Source: Ustilago trichophora
Taxonomy: Eukaryota > Basidiomycota > Ustilaginomycetes > Ustilaginales > Ustilaginaceae
Assembly: GCA_900323505.1 (NCBI GenBank)
Contig: OOIN01000003.1
Location: 1,612,001-1,676,000, forward strand
Direction: 5' to 3'
Length of the DNA stretch: 64,000 nt
Positions 9,986 through 20,160 of this stretch are shown here, piece after piece. The translations under genes and the position numbers were made by a program. Numbering within the stretch: the stretch's first letter is position 1; every line of letters starts with the position of its first letter. Below the pieces are notes generated by a model. The model did no database searches. It was given only the letters and a program-made list of their open reading frames with translations, and was not told the DNA's origin.

Positions 9986-10421
9986 CGTGTGTAAGGCGTC
10001 GAAACTCAAGATGAATGGAAGCACGTGAAGATGATGTCTGATGAGACGTATTAAAAGTAGGACGTGGTCGAAGGCATCGGCGAGAAAAGGGCCTCACGAT
10101 AGCTTTTGAAGAAAGTTGGGGCCATGTTGGCGAGCTGTGAACCCGCGGACATCATGTCGTCAGTGCACAGACAACTGCAGACTTTCGGCTTTTTGTCCTC
10201 CCTCGAAAATTGCCGAAGCTCAACCTCCACACGCCGATGATGCTGACACAAAACATCTCTATCAGTGAGGCTCTCAGTCAGCGACGAAATTGAAGAATCT
10301 GCTTTAAGAGGTGGGATTTGGCATGGGGTGCCATCGACCATTGCCATTCTTCCATACCCCCAACGAGTTTCATAGAAGGATCCACTGCCGGCTGCCAAAA
10401 AAACTTACTTGTTCAACAAAA
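9986..10421. other. divergent promoter: OMA1 and the carbonyl-reductase-like gene
   Basis: The 436-bp region between two divergent starts has no supported coding frame. An A-rich run sits immediately upstream of the SDR ATG. Confidence 0.55.
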
Positions 10422-11264
10422 ATGGTCACAGCATTTGTATCAGGAGGCAACCGAGGCCTGGGCTACGGCATCGTCCGCCGCCTAGCCAATGAGTTCCCCT
10501 CCTCGCCACTCTCGAGCTCGTCCGAAAAGCTTACGATCTACCTCGGCTCTCGTGACCTGAACAAAGGCGAAGAAGCCAAGAAATCCATCGTATCCGAGCT
10601 GGGTAAGGACACCCTCGACCGGGTCTCAATCGAAGTCCGCCAGCTCGACACCTCCTCTCATGAATCCATCAGCAAGCTAGCCTCCGATCTCAAGTCTGGC
10701 GTCGACATCCTCATCAATAATGCCGGAATTGCAATGGACGGCTTCGATGCCAACGTAGTCAAGCAAACCGTAGCCACCAACTACTACGCCGTTCAGGACA
10801 TGATCAACAACATCCCAGTCAACGACGGCGGTCGAATTGTCAACATTGCCTCGCTCACCGGTTTGCTGAGGAACTTTGGTGATAACGTCCGCGATCGTTT
10901 CCGCGACTCCAAGACAATCGCAGATGTCGACGCTCTCATGAAGGAGTTCCAGGATGTCGTCGCGGATGGAACGTGGAAGGAGAAGGGTTGGAAGGGTGCT
11001 GCTTACGCAACCAGCAAGAGCGGAGTCATTGCCTACACGAGGGCGCTGGCGAAGCAGTACGAGCAGCAGGGTAAGAAGGTCGAAGTAGTCTCGTGCTGCC
11101 CTGGCTACGTCAACACTGACATGACCAAGGGTAAGGGGTACAAGACGCTCGATCAGGGCGCAGAGACTCCTGTCCTGCTTGCTTTGGGTATGACCGATGC
11201 CAAGCCCGGAGAGTTTTGGAGTGAAAAGAAGATCTGCGACTGGGAGCTCAGATCCGAAAACTAG
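10422..11264 (+). CDS. NADPH-dependent carbonyl reductase-like short-chain dehydrogenase
   Basis: This intronless 280-residue SDR resembles the CBR1 group of monomeric carbonyl reductases. The cofactor motif is SGGNRGLGYGI near the N-terminus, followed by NNAG, a serine in IVNIASLTG, and the catalytic pair in AYATSKSG (YxxxK). The C-terminal part has CCPGYVNTDMTKGKG and DQGAETPVLLALG, which are typical of CBR1-like enzymes, and ends near GEFWSEKKICDW. The start was placed at the ATG just before the Rossmann strand; a longer in-frame extension upstream is not family-like. A long insertion between the catalytic Ser and Tyr is also a CBR1 trait. The natural substrate cannot be inferred. Confidence 0.88.
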   Translation: MVTAFVSGGNRGLGYGIVRRLANEFPSSPLSSSSEKLTIYLGSRDLNKGEEAKKSIVSELGKDTLDRVSIEVRQLDTSSHESISKLASDLKSGVDILINNAGIAMDGFDANVVKQTVATNYYAVQDMINNIPVNDGGRIVNIASLTGLLRNFGDNVRDRFRDSKTIADVDALMKEFQDVVADGTWKEKGWKGAAYATSKSGVIAYTRALAKQYEQQGKKVEVVSCCPGYVNTDMTKGKGYKTLDQGAETPVLLALGMTDAKPGEFWSEKKICDWELRSEN

Positions 11265-11392
11265 AAACGCCCACCATCTTCATCCTCACACATCCTCGAC
11301 ATAGAGCACGATTTCCTAGACGAAAGTGCACTTGCAATGCGATGAAAAGCGTGTAGATTGGTATGATACGACTTTGACTGATGATGATCATG
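11265..11392. other. short convergent intergenic region, SDR and TRM7
   Basis: Only 128 bp separate the two stop codons, so the 3' UTRs of the convergent genes probably overlap. Confidence 0.6.
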
Positions 11393-12412
11393 TTACTGAT
11401 CAAATCCGCTCAGATCTCCGTGTGCTACAAAGGGTAGTGTGGCCGAAAGCTCCTTGTGTGACTGTGATGCTCCCTGAGGCAAGTCTGGACGTTGCAGTTG
11501 CGATCTGAGCTTCTGAGCATATCGCACCAAGTCCTCTCTCGCCTCTTCTTCTGTCGACGGCGTTGACTCTGCGAGACTGCCAACAATCCCAGCTGGCAGA
11601 TTCTGAGGCGGCTTGAAGCCGAGACACACCAAGAAATGCTCCACGCTTCCCAGCCTCGAGCTTCTGGGCTTGGCGATGTCGACGCGATCAAAGAAGGTTC
11701 TGAGCTGATCAGCAAGCAATGCGCCCGAAGTTGCAGGTCGTGCACCTTTCAAATCCATATTCCCCAGCGATGCGCCAAGGCCAGCCTGCGGGTGCTGGGT
11801 GAAGATTTTGGCGACAAAAGTACCTCCAACTTCGAGGATGCGGAATGTGATCTGGGTTGCAGCGAGGAGTAGCTGGGATTGAAGATACTCGTCCAAGTCG
11901 TGTAGGCCAGTTACGTCGGGTGCGCCGTCACAGACGATGAGTTGGGCTCTTGCTTTACCTTTTCCCTTTGTATCTGGTGATGAGTTTGAAGAAGGACCGT
12001 CTGAAAGGGCCATGCTGACAGCATCGGCTGTTGCAGGGGTGGTGATATCGCCAATGATCTGCGTAACGCCGGGGAGAGGTGCCATGGCTTGGAGGTCGAC
12101 CGCTACGAGGTGAGAGCCGGGTACAGATGCCAAGCGTCTAGAGAGGACTTGAGACCACGAGCCTGGCGCAGCACATAGGTCGACTACTCTTGTAGGTGTG
12201 GGAAAATGCTTGGCTGAGGAAGATGATGCCGCATTGTCGGTTGCTGTTGAGGTAGAGGCGGTAGAGGCGTCGAGAGCATAGTCTGCCGCACCGCCGAGGA
12301 AGCCATACTGCTCATTGAGATGGATCAGCTTGTAGGCTGAACGAGCACGGTAGCCCTCAGACTTGCCCTGGCGATAGTAGATGTCGCGCTTGTCTTTTGT
12401 CGACTTTCCCAT
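11393..12412 (-). CDS. tRNA 2'-O-ribose methyltransferase TRM7 (FTSJ1)
   Basis: TRM7 methylates the ribose at positions 32 and 34 of the anticodon loop of selected tRNAs, using SAM and separate partner proteins. This 339-residue intronless gene begins MGKSTKDKRDIYYR and shows the RrmJ/FtsJ fold. The catalytic K-D-K-E tetrad can be assigned to K28 (RSAYKLI), D162 (VCDGAPD), K202 (FVAKIF) and E258 (SVEHFLV). The SAM loop is VDLCAAPGSWSQVL. Ser/Ala/Thr-rich insertions at about 45-68 and 137-155 make it slightly longer than yeast Trm7 (about 310 residues). The gene is divergent from FYV7, another RNA-maturation gene, and shares a promoter containing a long poly-T tract. Confidence 0.93.
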   Translation of the reverse strand: MGKSTKDKRDIYYRQGKSEGYRARSAYKLIHLNEQYGFLGGAADYALDASTASTSTATDNAASSSSAKHFPTPTRVVDLCAAPGSWSQVLSRRLASVPGSHLVAVDLQAMAPLPGVTQIIGDITTPATADAVSMALSDGPSSNSSPDTKGKGKARAQLIVCDGAPDVTGLHDLDEYLQSQLLLAATQITFRILEVGGTFVAKIFTQHPQAGLGASLGNMDLKGARPATSGALLADQLRTFFDRVDIAKPRSSRLGSVEHFLVCLGFKPPQNLPAGIVGSLAESTPSTEEEAREDLVRYAQKLRSQLQRPDLPQGASQSHKELSATLPFVAHGDLSGFDQ

Positions 12413-12570
12413 GTTGAAGACGGTATGCTGTGCGGTGTGGTGACGAGGTAGAAAGAGTGATGGAAGCAGGAGAAGGACGAAAGGGTCCTACTTTCAAATC
12501 GAAAAGCAGAACTTCTTTTCGTGCGAAGGAATTTGTCCGACTTCCGCCTCCACTCCAAAGCCAAGCTGCA

Positions 12571-12615
<45 letters not shown>

Positions 12616-12787
12616 CCTTTTTTTAGGTTTTTGTGTTTGCAGAACAACAAGCAGCGAATTCCGAAATTCTGTTCCTTGTACCTTACACCTCTTGACTTGA
12701 CTTCACCATCAACTGTTCTCTCATCTTTTTTCATCAATCTTATCGCAGAACAGAGACGGTAAAGATCTCAAAACGCACCTCGAAAGT
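12413..12787. promoter_or_regulatory. shared divergent promoter of TRM7 and FYV7
   Basis: This 375-bp region separates the start codons of two RNA-maturation genes. It contains a 42-T run, a second T7 run after CC, and an AAGGGTCCTAC element at 12481-12491, about 70 bp upstream of the TRM7 ATG. Co-regulation is inferred from the arrangement. Confidence 0.5.
12574..12624. repeat. poly-T tract
   Basis: Forty-two consecutive T residues, then CC, then seven T. The length may vary between isolates or be a sequencing artefact in part. Poly(dA:dT) tracts of this kind commonly exclude nucleosomes at fungal promoters. Confidence 0.85.
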
Positions 12788-13453
12788 ATGGCGCCTCCGA
12801 CCAAGCTCACCAAGAAGCAACTGGTCAAGCACCGCACCTCTGCAACGCCGTCCAACGGCAAAAAGACGGGCGGATTCCAAGTGGGCCCAAAACACCTTCC
12901 AGATGGAGCATATCTAGGCAAGCACAAGCGCATCAAGGCCGAGCTCATTCACAAGGCCAAAGTTAAAAAGGAGTACTACAAGCAGCTCAAGCAAGATAAG
13001 GCCGGTGGGAGCGGCACCAGCGCCAACGCGGCACCATTAGGAAAGCGCGGTAGCGCTGCTGATGCAGACACAGCCGCCGACGACTCGGGACTACCCTTCC
13101 TATTGCCCAAGGACCAAGGAAGGTTCGCTCCGGAAAACGGCGGAGATGACAGCAATGCAGAGTTGAATTTGGCTCTATCGGGAGGAAAGCAGGACTTGCG
13201 ACCGAGGAAAGTTGGAAAGGGAAAGGGCAAGAAGCCGTTGCCACATCCTTTGCCGAGAGCTGCACAGCGCGAAGAGGTACCCGAAAAGGTGTGGGACACA
13301 AGAACCAAGGAAGAGAAGGAACAGGAAAGAGAGAAGAAGAACAAGCTTTGGAACAAAGCCAGTGGCAGTCGCATCGGTCAGGCGAGAGGACAGCCAAATT
13401 TGGGCGCACGCATGGAAGTCATGCTCGACAAGATTCGCAAGTCGACCAACTAG
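12788..13453 (+). CDS. rRNA-processing protein FYV7
   Basis: FYV7 is a small nucleolar protein needed for early pre-rRNA cleavage on the 40S pathway. This 221-residue intronless protein is Lys/Arg-rich throughout. The N-terminal part has RIKAELIHKAKVKKEYYKQL, matching the short basic helix of the family. The C-terminus has RIGQARGQPNLGARMEVMLD, then KIRKS, closely matching the conserved TGQP..G..I..LLDKI ending of yeast Fyv7. The middle (about 75-145) is low-complexity and not conserved, and accounts for the length compared with 151 residues in yeast. A KEEKEQEREKKNKLW coiled-coil-like stretch precedes the conserved C-terminus. The assignment rests on both termini. Confidence 0.82.
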   Translation: MAPPTKLTKKQLVKHRTSATPSNGKKTGGFQVGPKHLPDGAYLGKHKRIKAELIHKAKVKKEYYKQLKQDKAGGSGTSANAAPLGKRGSAADADTAADDSGLPFLLPKDQGRFAPENGGDDSNAELNLALSGGKQDLRPRKVGKGKGKKPLPHPLPRAAQREEVPEKVWDTRTKEEKEQEREKKNKLWNKASGSRIGQARGQPNLGARMEVMLDKIRKSTN

Positions 13454-13642
13454 AGTCAACTCGGACTCTAGTCATTATATACCCGTAGATGCTGTTACAC
13501 ATACAATCTACACTGCACGTCTCACGCATTCCAATCAGTCCAGCCCCACTTGGTTGTGTCATGTCGCCTGTGATAGAGTGATTGTTTGCGATACGATGTT
13601 CATTTCCAAATGGACGACAGGAATCCGTGAGGTCTACAGCGT
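13454..13642. other. convergent intergenic region, FYV7 and NTM1
   Basis: This 189-bp region holds the 3' ends of both genes. No coding sequence is supported beyond the short NTM1 terminal exon. Confidence 0.55.
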
Positions 13643-14686
13643 CTACCGCAATGCCCACCTGTAAAGCAGCAGATTGATCGGAGAAAAGCGTCTAATGTCA
13701 GTACATCGCTTGCGACTGTCTTACGGGGTAAGCCAACTTTTTACTCACATCTTGACAACAAAGAGCTCTGCTGGCATGCCGAATTGGATCTCGCACTTGA
13801 CAATGTCGAGACCAGCTTCGTTGAAGACGCGCTCGTAGGCTTTTGTGGAACGGGTGATGCTGTGATCTTCGTCATCGTACCAGACACGCTCTGTACCGTC
13901 TGCCTCTTCGGTGCATACATTCTCCTTGACACCAATGACTCCGCCTGGCTTCAGAGCTGCCTTGGAGCGCTGGAGGAACGATATCAAATCCTTGTCCGAG
14001 AGGTGCTGGAGGCACCACTGTGCCCACACGAGATCGTAGGTGACTGGCTCGGTCTGCGATCCAGCTACACCTTCTGACTCTGTCGGTGCTGTATCCGACT
14101 CTGCTACGCTGGTGGAAGTGGTAGTGGATGCATCATCGTCAATCGAGACTGTAGGTGGGATGCTGCCGCCGTCGACAGGCTGAGCGGTCGAGTAAGGTCG
14201 GCTAGGCTCGATGTCTTGCAATGTCGAGCAATGGAAGTGGACCGCCTTGCGTGCTTGGAAAGGAGAGCTGCTAGGTGGTGTCTGAATTTGAGGCCACGAT
14301 GCCGATTGCTTTTTGGCCTCGAGGAGGAACTTGGCAACAGGCTCGACCATGTGTACCTCGTCGAAGATGGGGATGAGACTATGCTGGGTGACTCTGCCTA
14401 CACCTGCACCACAGTCGAGAGCACGGGTGCGTGCCTTTCCCTTGCCGCCCCTCTCAGCGATCCTGTCGTTCTTCCACTGGAATGCGGACACGTTGGATGA
14501 AGCAGGAGCGCAGAAGGAGAGATGAGGCAGAACGCCCATGAGGAAAGAGCGCGAACCGAGCGACTCGACACGGGAGACATGACCGAAGCCGCCGAGGACG
14601 CCATCGACGCTTGCTTCGACACCTTCCCAGTATTGGACGCCACGCTTGACGTCAGGTGTCGGATGGACAATACGAATGGCGGACAT
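13643..14686 (-). CDS. protein alpha-N-methyltransferase (NTM1/Tae1, METTL11 family)
   Basis: The enzyme methylates the exposed alpha-amino group of proteins with an X-Pro-Lys type N-terminus, such as ribosomal proteins, using SAM. Exon 1 (14686-13749) carries YWEGVEASVDGVLGGFGHVS, the signature N-terminal segment, then DCGAGVGRVTQ (SAM motif I, about residues 91-101), DLVWAQWCLQHLSD, and VKENVC. A Ser/Thr/Asp-rich insertion of about 60 residues sits before the DLVWAQW motif. Without splicing the frame stops one codon after PAELFVVK. A GTGAGT donor there and a TTTACAG acceptor 90 nt on join a 16-nt final exon (13658-13643) that encodes only the ending WALR, matching the aromatic-Ala-Leu end of yeast and human homologues. 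The joined protein has 317 residues. Confidence 0.87.
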
Positions 14687-15665
14687 TCTTTCGATCTGCT
14701 TGCAGAATGCTACAGTATGGGATGAGTTTGGCGTTCAGAAGAAGAGAGGAAGAAGAAGAAGATTAGTTTCAGGGTCCAAGTCAAAGTGAATGCAGCTCAA
14801 AATTGCTTTGTCGGCTCCGTCAGAAACACAAGCTGAAGGCCAAGAGGATTCAAAGTAAAAAAACAAAAACAAAAACAAAAAAGATGGCTCAAAAATGGAT
14901 GCGAAAAAAGGCTACAGTACATTTTTTCTGGGATTCATTGCAAAATGATTGGCCGGCGATTCGGTCACAAAGAGCCTTGCCGCCGCTGACAAGGTAAGGA
15001 GAGATACTGTAGGCGGAAATGTGTGTTCCGACTGTCTCTCTCCTTCACTCGAATGCATGAAAAGGGCTGTGTTTAGCGTCTTTCCCCGCATGAGACTGAT
15101 GTCGTTCCAGACTTGCTCCGTCGTAACAAAGACCCTTTGCACTCATGTCGCACAAGCCAAAGATGTCAAAAAGATTGTTCTGTGGCTCATGCTGCACAAA
15201 CTCATTGGCATTGATTCGAATGGATAGAGTCAAAAGCCACACCGCAGCAACTTGCAACCGAGCCTCGACTCTTTGCCCTGTGGTGTTGCGCCGAACCGAG
15301 TCAGTTCCCACGACAGGGTCACCTCAGGCACACAAGCTCCTTAACTCAGTTGGCGGTGGTGGTGGCGACTCGGCGCACGAGCAAGTCAAAACAGTCCAGT
15401 TTTTGAACGTTTCTCTGATGTCGTACAGCAACTCTTGCTTCCGCCGGCTTTTGCTGCCAAGAACAGCTGAGCATCTGGATTGCCTGATTCCTCCACAGTC
15501 TTTCCGCACAGAGATGCATCCTTCGCTGAGCAGACCCTCGCACCGACCTCTTGACCCATAGTTTCTTGCCCCAGCCTCTTTCTTTCCTACCATCGCTGAC
15601 TCCTCGTACATTAAAATCGGTCCTTCCCTACCGGCGCTCTATCTGTTGTCTCTTCCCTGCACAAC
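14687..15665. other. divergent promoter region: NTM1 and the GRDP-type gene
   Basis: The 1-kb region has a TTCAGGGTCCAA element close to NTM1, A-rich runs with AAAAAC repeats near 14860-14880, and a GGTGGTGGTGG run near 15350. Open frames on both strands have no recognisable products. Confidence 0.55.
14768..14779 (+). promoter_or_regulatory. TTCAGGGTCCAA element upstream of NTM1
   Basis: This exact 12-mer occurs four times in non-coding DNA of the window. Here it starts about 80 bp upstream of the NTM1 ATG. Its function is inferred from recurrence. Confidence 0.5.
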
Positions 15666-18356
15666 ATGACGAGAAGCCATACTCCACCTCTGAGCAATGG
15701 CTCCACCTCGAGCTCGGACGACAGCCCACTCGAGCCCCTTTCCGCCTCTCAGCTCCCCGGCTACGACGTAGCTGTCGCAAGCGCACCAGGCCCGTCTACT
15801 GAGGTCAACACGATCGCTACCACCCTCAAGAATGCCTCGCTCAAGCTCTGCGACGGTCCTGGCTTATCCCCAGACGAGCGCAAAGAGCTCGACAAGGCGC
15901 TCAACGATGGCATCAAGGTCGGTCTCACCAACGCAACAAAGGCCATCTGCCAGCTCGACGATCTCAAGTATCATCTCAAGCTTCTCGACCTCTTTGACCG
16001 CCTTCGTCAAGCCGTCCACGATGGCACCGAGTACTTTGACTACCCCTCGTGCCATCAAGATGCCGTTCACATCGACGAGCCTGGTATCGACGCACCACCT
16101 CCCCCCTACGCTCCCACCGCAGAACCACTTCCAGACCTCAGCTCCAAGACTGGTCACAGGCCAACTCAGGAGGAAGCCGACCAGGCGGCCGCCGAGCTCA
16201 GCCAGCAGCTCCTTCGAGAGCGTCGTTGGAGCATCTTCTTGAACCGCGCCGCCTACCGCCTCGAACTCTGGTGCGCCAGCATTCTCCACTCTGACACTTT
16301 GAGCCAGCATATCCAGGGTCTCAACAACACCCAAGATTATACCGAGAGGAAAGTCTCGGCAGGCTTTGACCTCCCCGACTTTGCGCTTCCCCCTGTCGAC
16401 GTTGCCCTCATGCTTCACTCTTACCACCTCAACCCCCTTTTCAAAGAAGAGGAGTCTCAGCGTCTTCGCACCCGCGCTGGCCTTTCCCTCTTCAACTACC
16501 CGCTCCGACAGATTGCCGAGCGAGCCCATCCTACGCTGCCCATCCTCAACGACGTCGAGCTAGCCAAGGTCTACTGGGATGAGCGTATCACCACCAAGCG
16601 TTCCAGGCAGCCATGGGACCTCAGTCTTCAGCCCCCTCCCGGCCACCCTACCAACGCTCAAGAGACCTACGGTGGTACAATCTTTGGCCTTCGTGTCAAT
16701 TGTCCGCGTTGCACAATGTCTCAATTTGTACCCTGGACCGGCGTTGGCAAAGAGCCATTCCAAGTCGGCATTGGTGAAACCGGATGGGAGCGTGACTGCA
16801 CTGATCTTCAGTGTGGCCAGCTCATCTCGGCCGATCATCTTCAGATGCGTCGCTTCCTCGACGACTACGCCGTGTGGCGCAAGTCTCCTGGCAGGCCTTT
16901 CACCAAGTCGGTCTACTTTATGGCGGGCACCATGCTCGGTGCCATGCACAGCAAGCGCTCCTCCAGAGACTACTTCGGCGAGTCTCTCCTTCTCCCCGTT
17001 TTCAAGCAAGAGAAACCGATCGAGGCAACCGCACACAAGGATCGTCGCGTCTCTAATTCTGCAGAGCTGCAAGAGATCGATCATGTCGCCACGCAGTGCG
17101 ATTACAGCTTCAAGAAATTCCGCGAATGGTTCGAGGAGCGCTGGATGAGCAATGCCATCACCCCCAAGCTCAAGATGCCTGACGAGAAAGCACAGCAGAT
17201 GGCGCGCATTGCTGTCCTAATGCGTGCCTACCAGAACGGCAATGCAGCTGCCTACGGCGAAGGTCTCTGCGATGTCGTCGACGCTGTCAAGCGCCAGACC
17301 AGTTTCAACCTCGAGATGGAGAAGCTCGGATGGTCCAAGCATCTCAAGCTTCTCGATGAGGGGGCGCTCGACGACGTCCTCGCCCGCAGCCTCATTCGCT
17401 ACCACAAGTTCCTAGACTTGATGGCTTCCACCCACACGCTCCTCACACCGACCTTGGATATCGATCTCTGCTGGCACACTCACCAGCTTCAAGCCCACTA
17501 CTACGACCACTGCTTTAGGCTTGTCGGTCGCTTTGTCAACCATGACGACGCCATCGAGACCGGCATCTTGAAAGATGCCTTCGACCGCACCGCCTCGCTG
17601 TGGAAGCAACGCTACGGCCAGCCTTACTCCATGTGCGGCTGCGTGTACAACAGCCCTGGTGCTATCAAGAAGCTCAAGAGTCTGCTCGGCGGCGGTGCTG
17701 GGAGCGAGCCATCTGAGAACGCTGCCGAGTCCGGCAAGGGTCCCGGCTTCACCACACGTATCAAGGGCAAGTGGCGAGCTGCCAAACAGCTTCCCGGTGA
17801 CAAACAGGACGATGTCACTGTCTGGCAAGATGCCACCCACCCTAGCTCCCACTCGGCCGTGATCGTTAAGGAAGAGGCGCATCGTCACGACAAGCTCCGC
17901 GAGCAGATGGTCAAAGAGTGGGCGCAAGGAAAGCGCCGAGAAGGCCACGAGAGCGCATTTGTGTAAGTCATCCCTAGTCATCCCTGCTGACAAGTTTCTC
18001 GGCGTGACGTGCTTTTCAAAGCGCCCCACCAAGCCACGCTCATCTCCCCATTGACTGACTCGACTTTTTATGCATGATTCTCCTCTTTTCCCAACTGCAG
18101 ATTCGGATACAATACGCCAGGCCTTTACCCCTTCTACTACAGCCCACTTTACAGTACCCAATACGTCAGCAGAGGCACAACAGGCGATGCCACGCACAAC
18201 GCCTACAGCATGTACGGTCTCTACGGCTTGATGGCCGTCAGTGGTGTTGGCATGGGCGCTGCAGGAGCTGGCGGCTTTGCCATGGCGGGTGTTGGATGCG
18301 GAGGAGGAGGAGGTTGCGGAGGAGGAGGAGGAGGTTGCGGCGGCGGTGGTTCCTGA
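15666..18356 (+). CDS. glycine-rich-domain protein (GRDP/DUF1399-like) with Gly/Cys tail
   Basis: Two exons, 15666-17962 and 18101-18356, join to 850 residues across a 138-nt intron (donor GTAAGT, acceptor CTGCAG). The central GRDP-like region includes PTLDIDLCWHTHQLQAHYYD, the most diagnostic segment, and an earlier PPVDVALMLHSYHLNP segment of similar type, suggesting two related repeats. A four-cysteine pattern (NCPRCTM then DCTDLQCGQ) lies between them and may bind zinc. The second exon encodes a Tyr/Gly-rich stretch ending in runs of Gly broken by single Cys residues. Such tails are known in GRDP proteins of plants and fungi, whose molecular function remains unclear. Without splicing the frame stops at TAA within the donor site, so a 766-residue form lacking the tail is possible. 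Confidence 0.83.
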
Positions 18357-19449
18357 TCAGCTCTTTCTTTCATGTGCTCGATGACAAGACTTGTACATAC
18401 AATCCCGATACCCACCAACTTGTGATTCCTCGCACACAGGAAGCTGGTCGTCAGTTCCTGATGTAGAGAGCCTAAACCTGACAAACTTGCGAGTGTCTCG
18501 AACTATCGCATGCTGGAGACGTGTCTTTGCTGAGCCTTGATGGACTGCGAGAATGTCACAATAGCGCATGCTCCGAAGGCCCACCAGGGCCGGCAACTTG
18601 GTCAAGTTTCGGCTGTTGATGGCCCGCTCACACCCCTTTCTTCGCAAATTGAACCGATGAGGTTTACTTCGGCTGTGGGATCTGCTCGGGAGCGGGACAC
18701 CGTCGGGATACCGGTCGTGAGGCACAAGACAAGTACAAGCCGAGGCCGTCGCCACAAGTCAACAGATGAACGTGGGTGATCCATCGACATTCCCACTGAA
18801 TGTGATTTTGCGAAAGCCATCAGTGTTTATTGAGCTTTTATACGCACGGTGCCTTTCATCTGTCGACGCCCTGATACAGGTCAAAGAACTAACTGAATCA
18901 CTCATCTCACACACCACAAAGAACACATAAAGGGTCCGGGATCCTGAGAAACTATTGCGCTCATCGAGCCAAGATCGCGTCACGCGCCCCCAACCGATGG
19001 GCTGCAGCTGAGGTGGGGAGATGCATAGTGATGGTGGGTGTCGGGGCTACAGATGTCTGCGGACCTGCGTGTGTGTCCAGTCGGAGCATGATGTAGAGGG
19101 TGAGTCGGGGCGGTGAAGTGGGTTGCCTATGATAAAGGCGTCCCAACCAGGCCATCTTGGCGTAACCTCTCGTTCCACCACGCATTGCAAGCACATTTCG
19201 GGCGAGACCTCATGAAAGCTCAGTCAGGGCGGCCGTGACAACGGTGTGGGACCGCTGACTAGTTACCAATCAAACTTGCTCTTACGGTCCAGTGTCGTTT
19301 GCCATCCCCTAGGAAGGGACGAAAGGTACTTAAGACATCGTCCGCGAGTACATTCAGACCTATTTCTCCTCCTCACCCATCCATTCTCTTCCTCCCCAAT
19401 CCCTACCCAAGACCCTACTAGATAATTCTCCCCTAGACACTTTCCCATC
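18357..19449. other. gene-free stretch before the secreted protein
   Basis: No frame has recognisable coding character. An AAAGGGTCCGGG site lies near 18929-18940. The 3' part is presumably the promoter of the secreted protein gene and ends in a C/T-rich leader from about 19370. Confidence 0.55.
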
Positions 19450-20160
19450 ATGAAGTTTGGTGCCCTCGTCTGCGTTGCTGCCGCGCTGCTCCCTGCTGCT
19501 CTGGCCAACGTCGATATTACCTTCAGCGCTGAAAAGTTCAACCGTCGCGATGCTAACGATGATCGAAACCCAAACTTCGGTATTTTCCTCGCCAATCAGT
19601 ACCTCAAGCGCGGTGGTGCCGGTTTGCCCGCGCCCAAGGACGTCCGGGAGACCAATCCCAAGTGCGAGTGGAAGAGCTACGACAAGATCTGGGGTTGGAC
19701 TGATGAGAACAACGTCCAGTGCTACTTGAGCCCCTCGTACAAGTATCACGCCTACTCGTACGCCAAGCCTTTCACTGCTTGGAAGAGCATCAAGGCGGGA
19801 GCGTGTGCCGACACTCCCGCTACTCGAGACTATCCTGTAGACCATATCCCTAAGTACACCATCAGTGTCCCCTTCCTATACATGAACAACTACTACGACC
19901 GACGCTGCAAGGTGCGCGCCATGGTCAAGGTTCCCAAGACCGATGAGCATGATGAGTACTGGGTCTTGGCCTGGGTTCAGGAACACAACCGTGGCTACTG
20001 GGACTCCAAGGGCAATGACGACCCCAAGCTGCCTCAGGAGGGCATCATGCTCGACACCGAACTGTGGCTCAAGTTCTTCAACAAGGGCCACGATCCCAAT
20101 GACATCAGCGGTGTCGTTAAGGCCGAATGGTTCTTCCTCGATGTTAACACAATCGGTTAA
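19450..20160 (+). CDS. secreted protein of unknown function, candidate effector
   Basis: I do not recognise a family. The 236-residue product begins MKFGALVCVAAALLPAALA, a clear signal peptide with likely cleavage before NVDIT. The mature part is rich in Trp, Tyr and charged residues, with four cysteines (in NPKCEW, NVQCYL, AGACAD and DRRCKV), enough for two disulfides. A dibasic FNRRDAND site soon after the signal peptide could be a Kex2-type processing site. There is no membrane anchor or GPI signal at the C-terminus (FLDVNTIG). The gene is intronless, has strong C-ending codon bias like well-expressed genes, and stands alone with about 1.1 kb of free sequence upstream. The role in secretion is seen; an effector role is inferred. 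Confidence 0.82.
   Translation: MKFGALVCVAAALLPAALANVDITFSAEKFNRRDANDDRNPNFGIFLANQYLKRGGAGLPAPKDVRETNPKCEWKSYDKIWGWTDENNVQCYLSPSYKYHAYSYAKPFTAWKSIKAGACADTPATRDYPVDHIPKYTISVPFLYMNNYYDRRCKVRAMVKVPKTDEHDEYWVLAWVQEHNRGYWDSKGNDDPKLPQEGIMLDTELWLKFFNKGHDPNDISGVVKAEWFFLDVNTIG

Noticed and set aside
15864..16529. 221-residue antisense frame within the GRDP-type gene
   Set aside because: It is Val/Glu/Gly-rich shadow sequence with no motifs.
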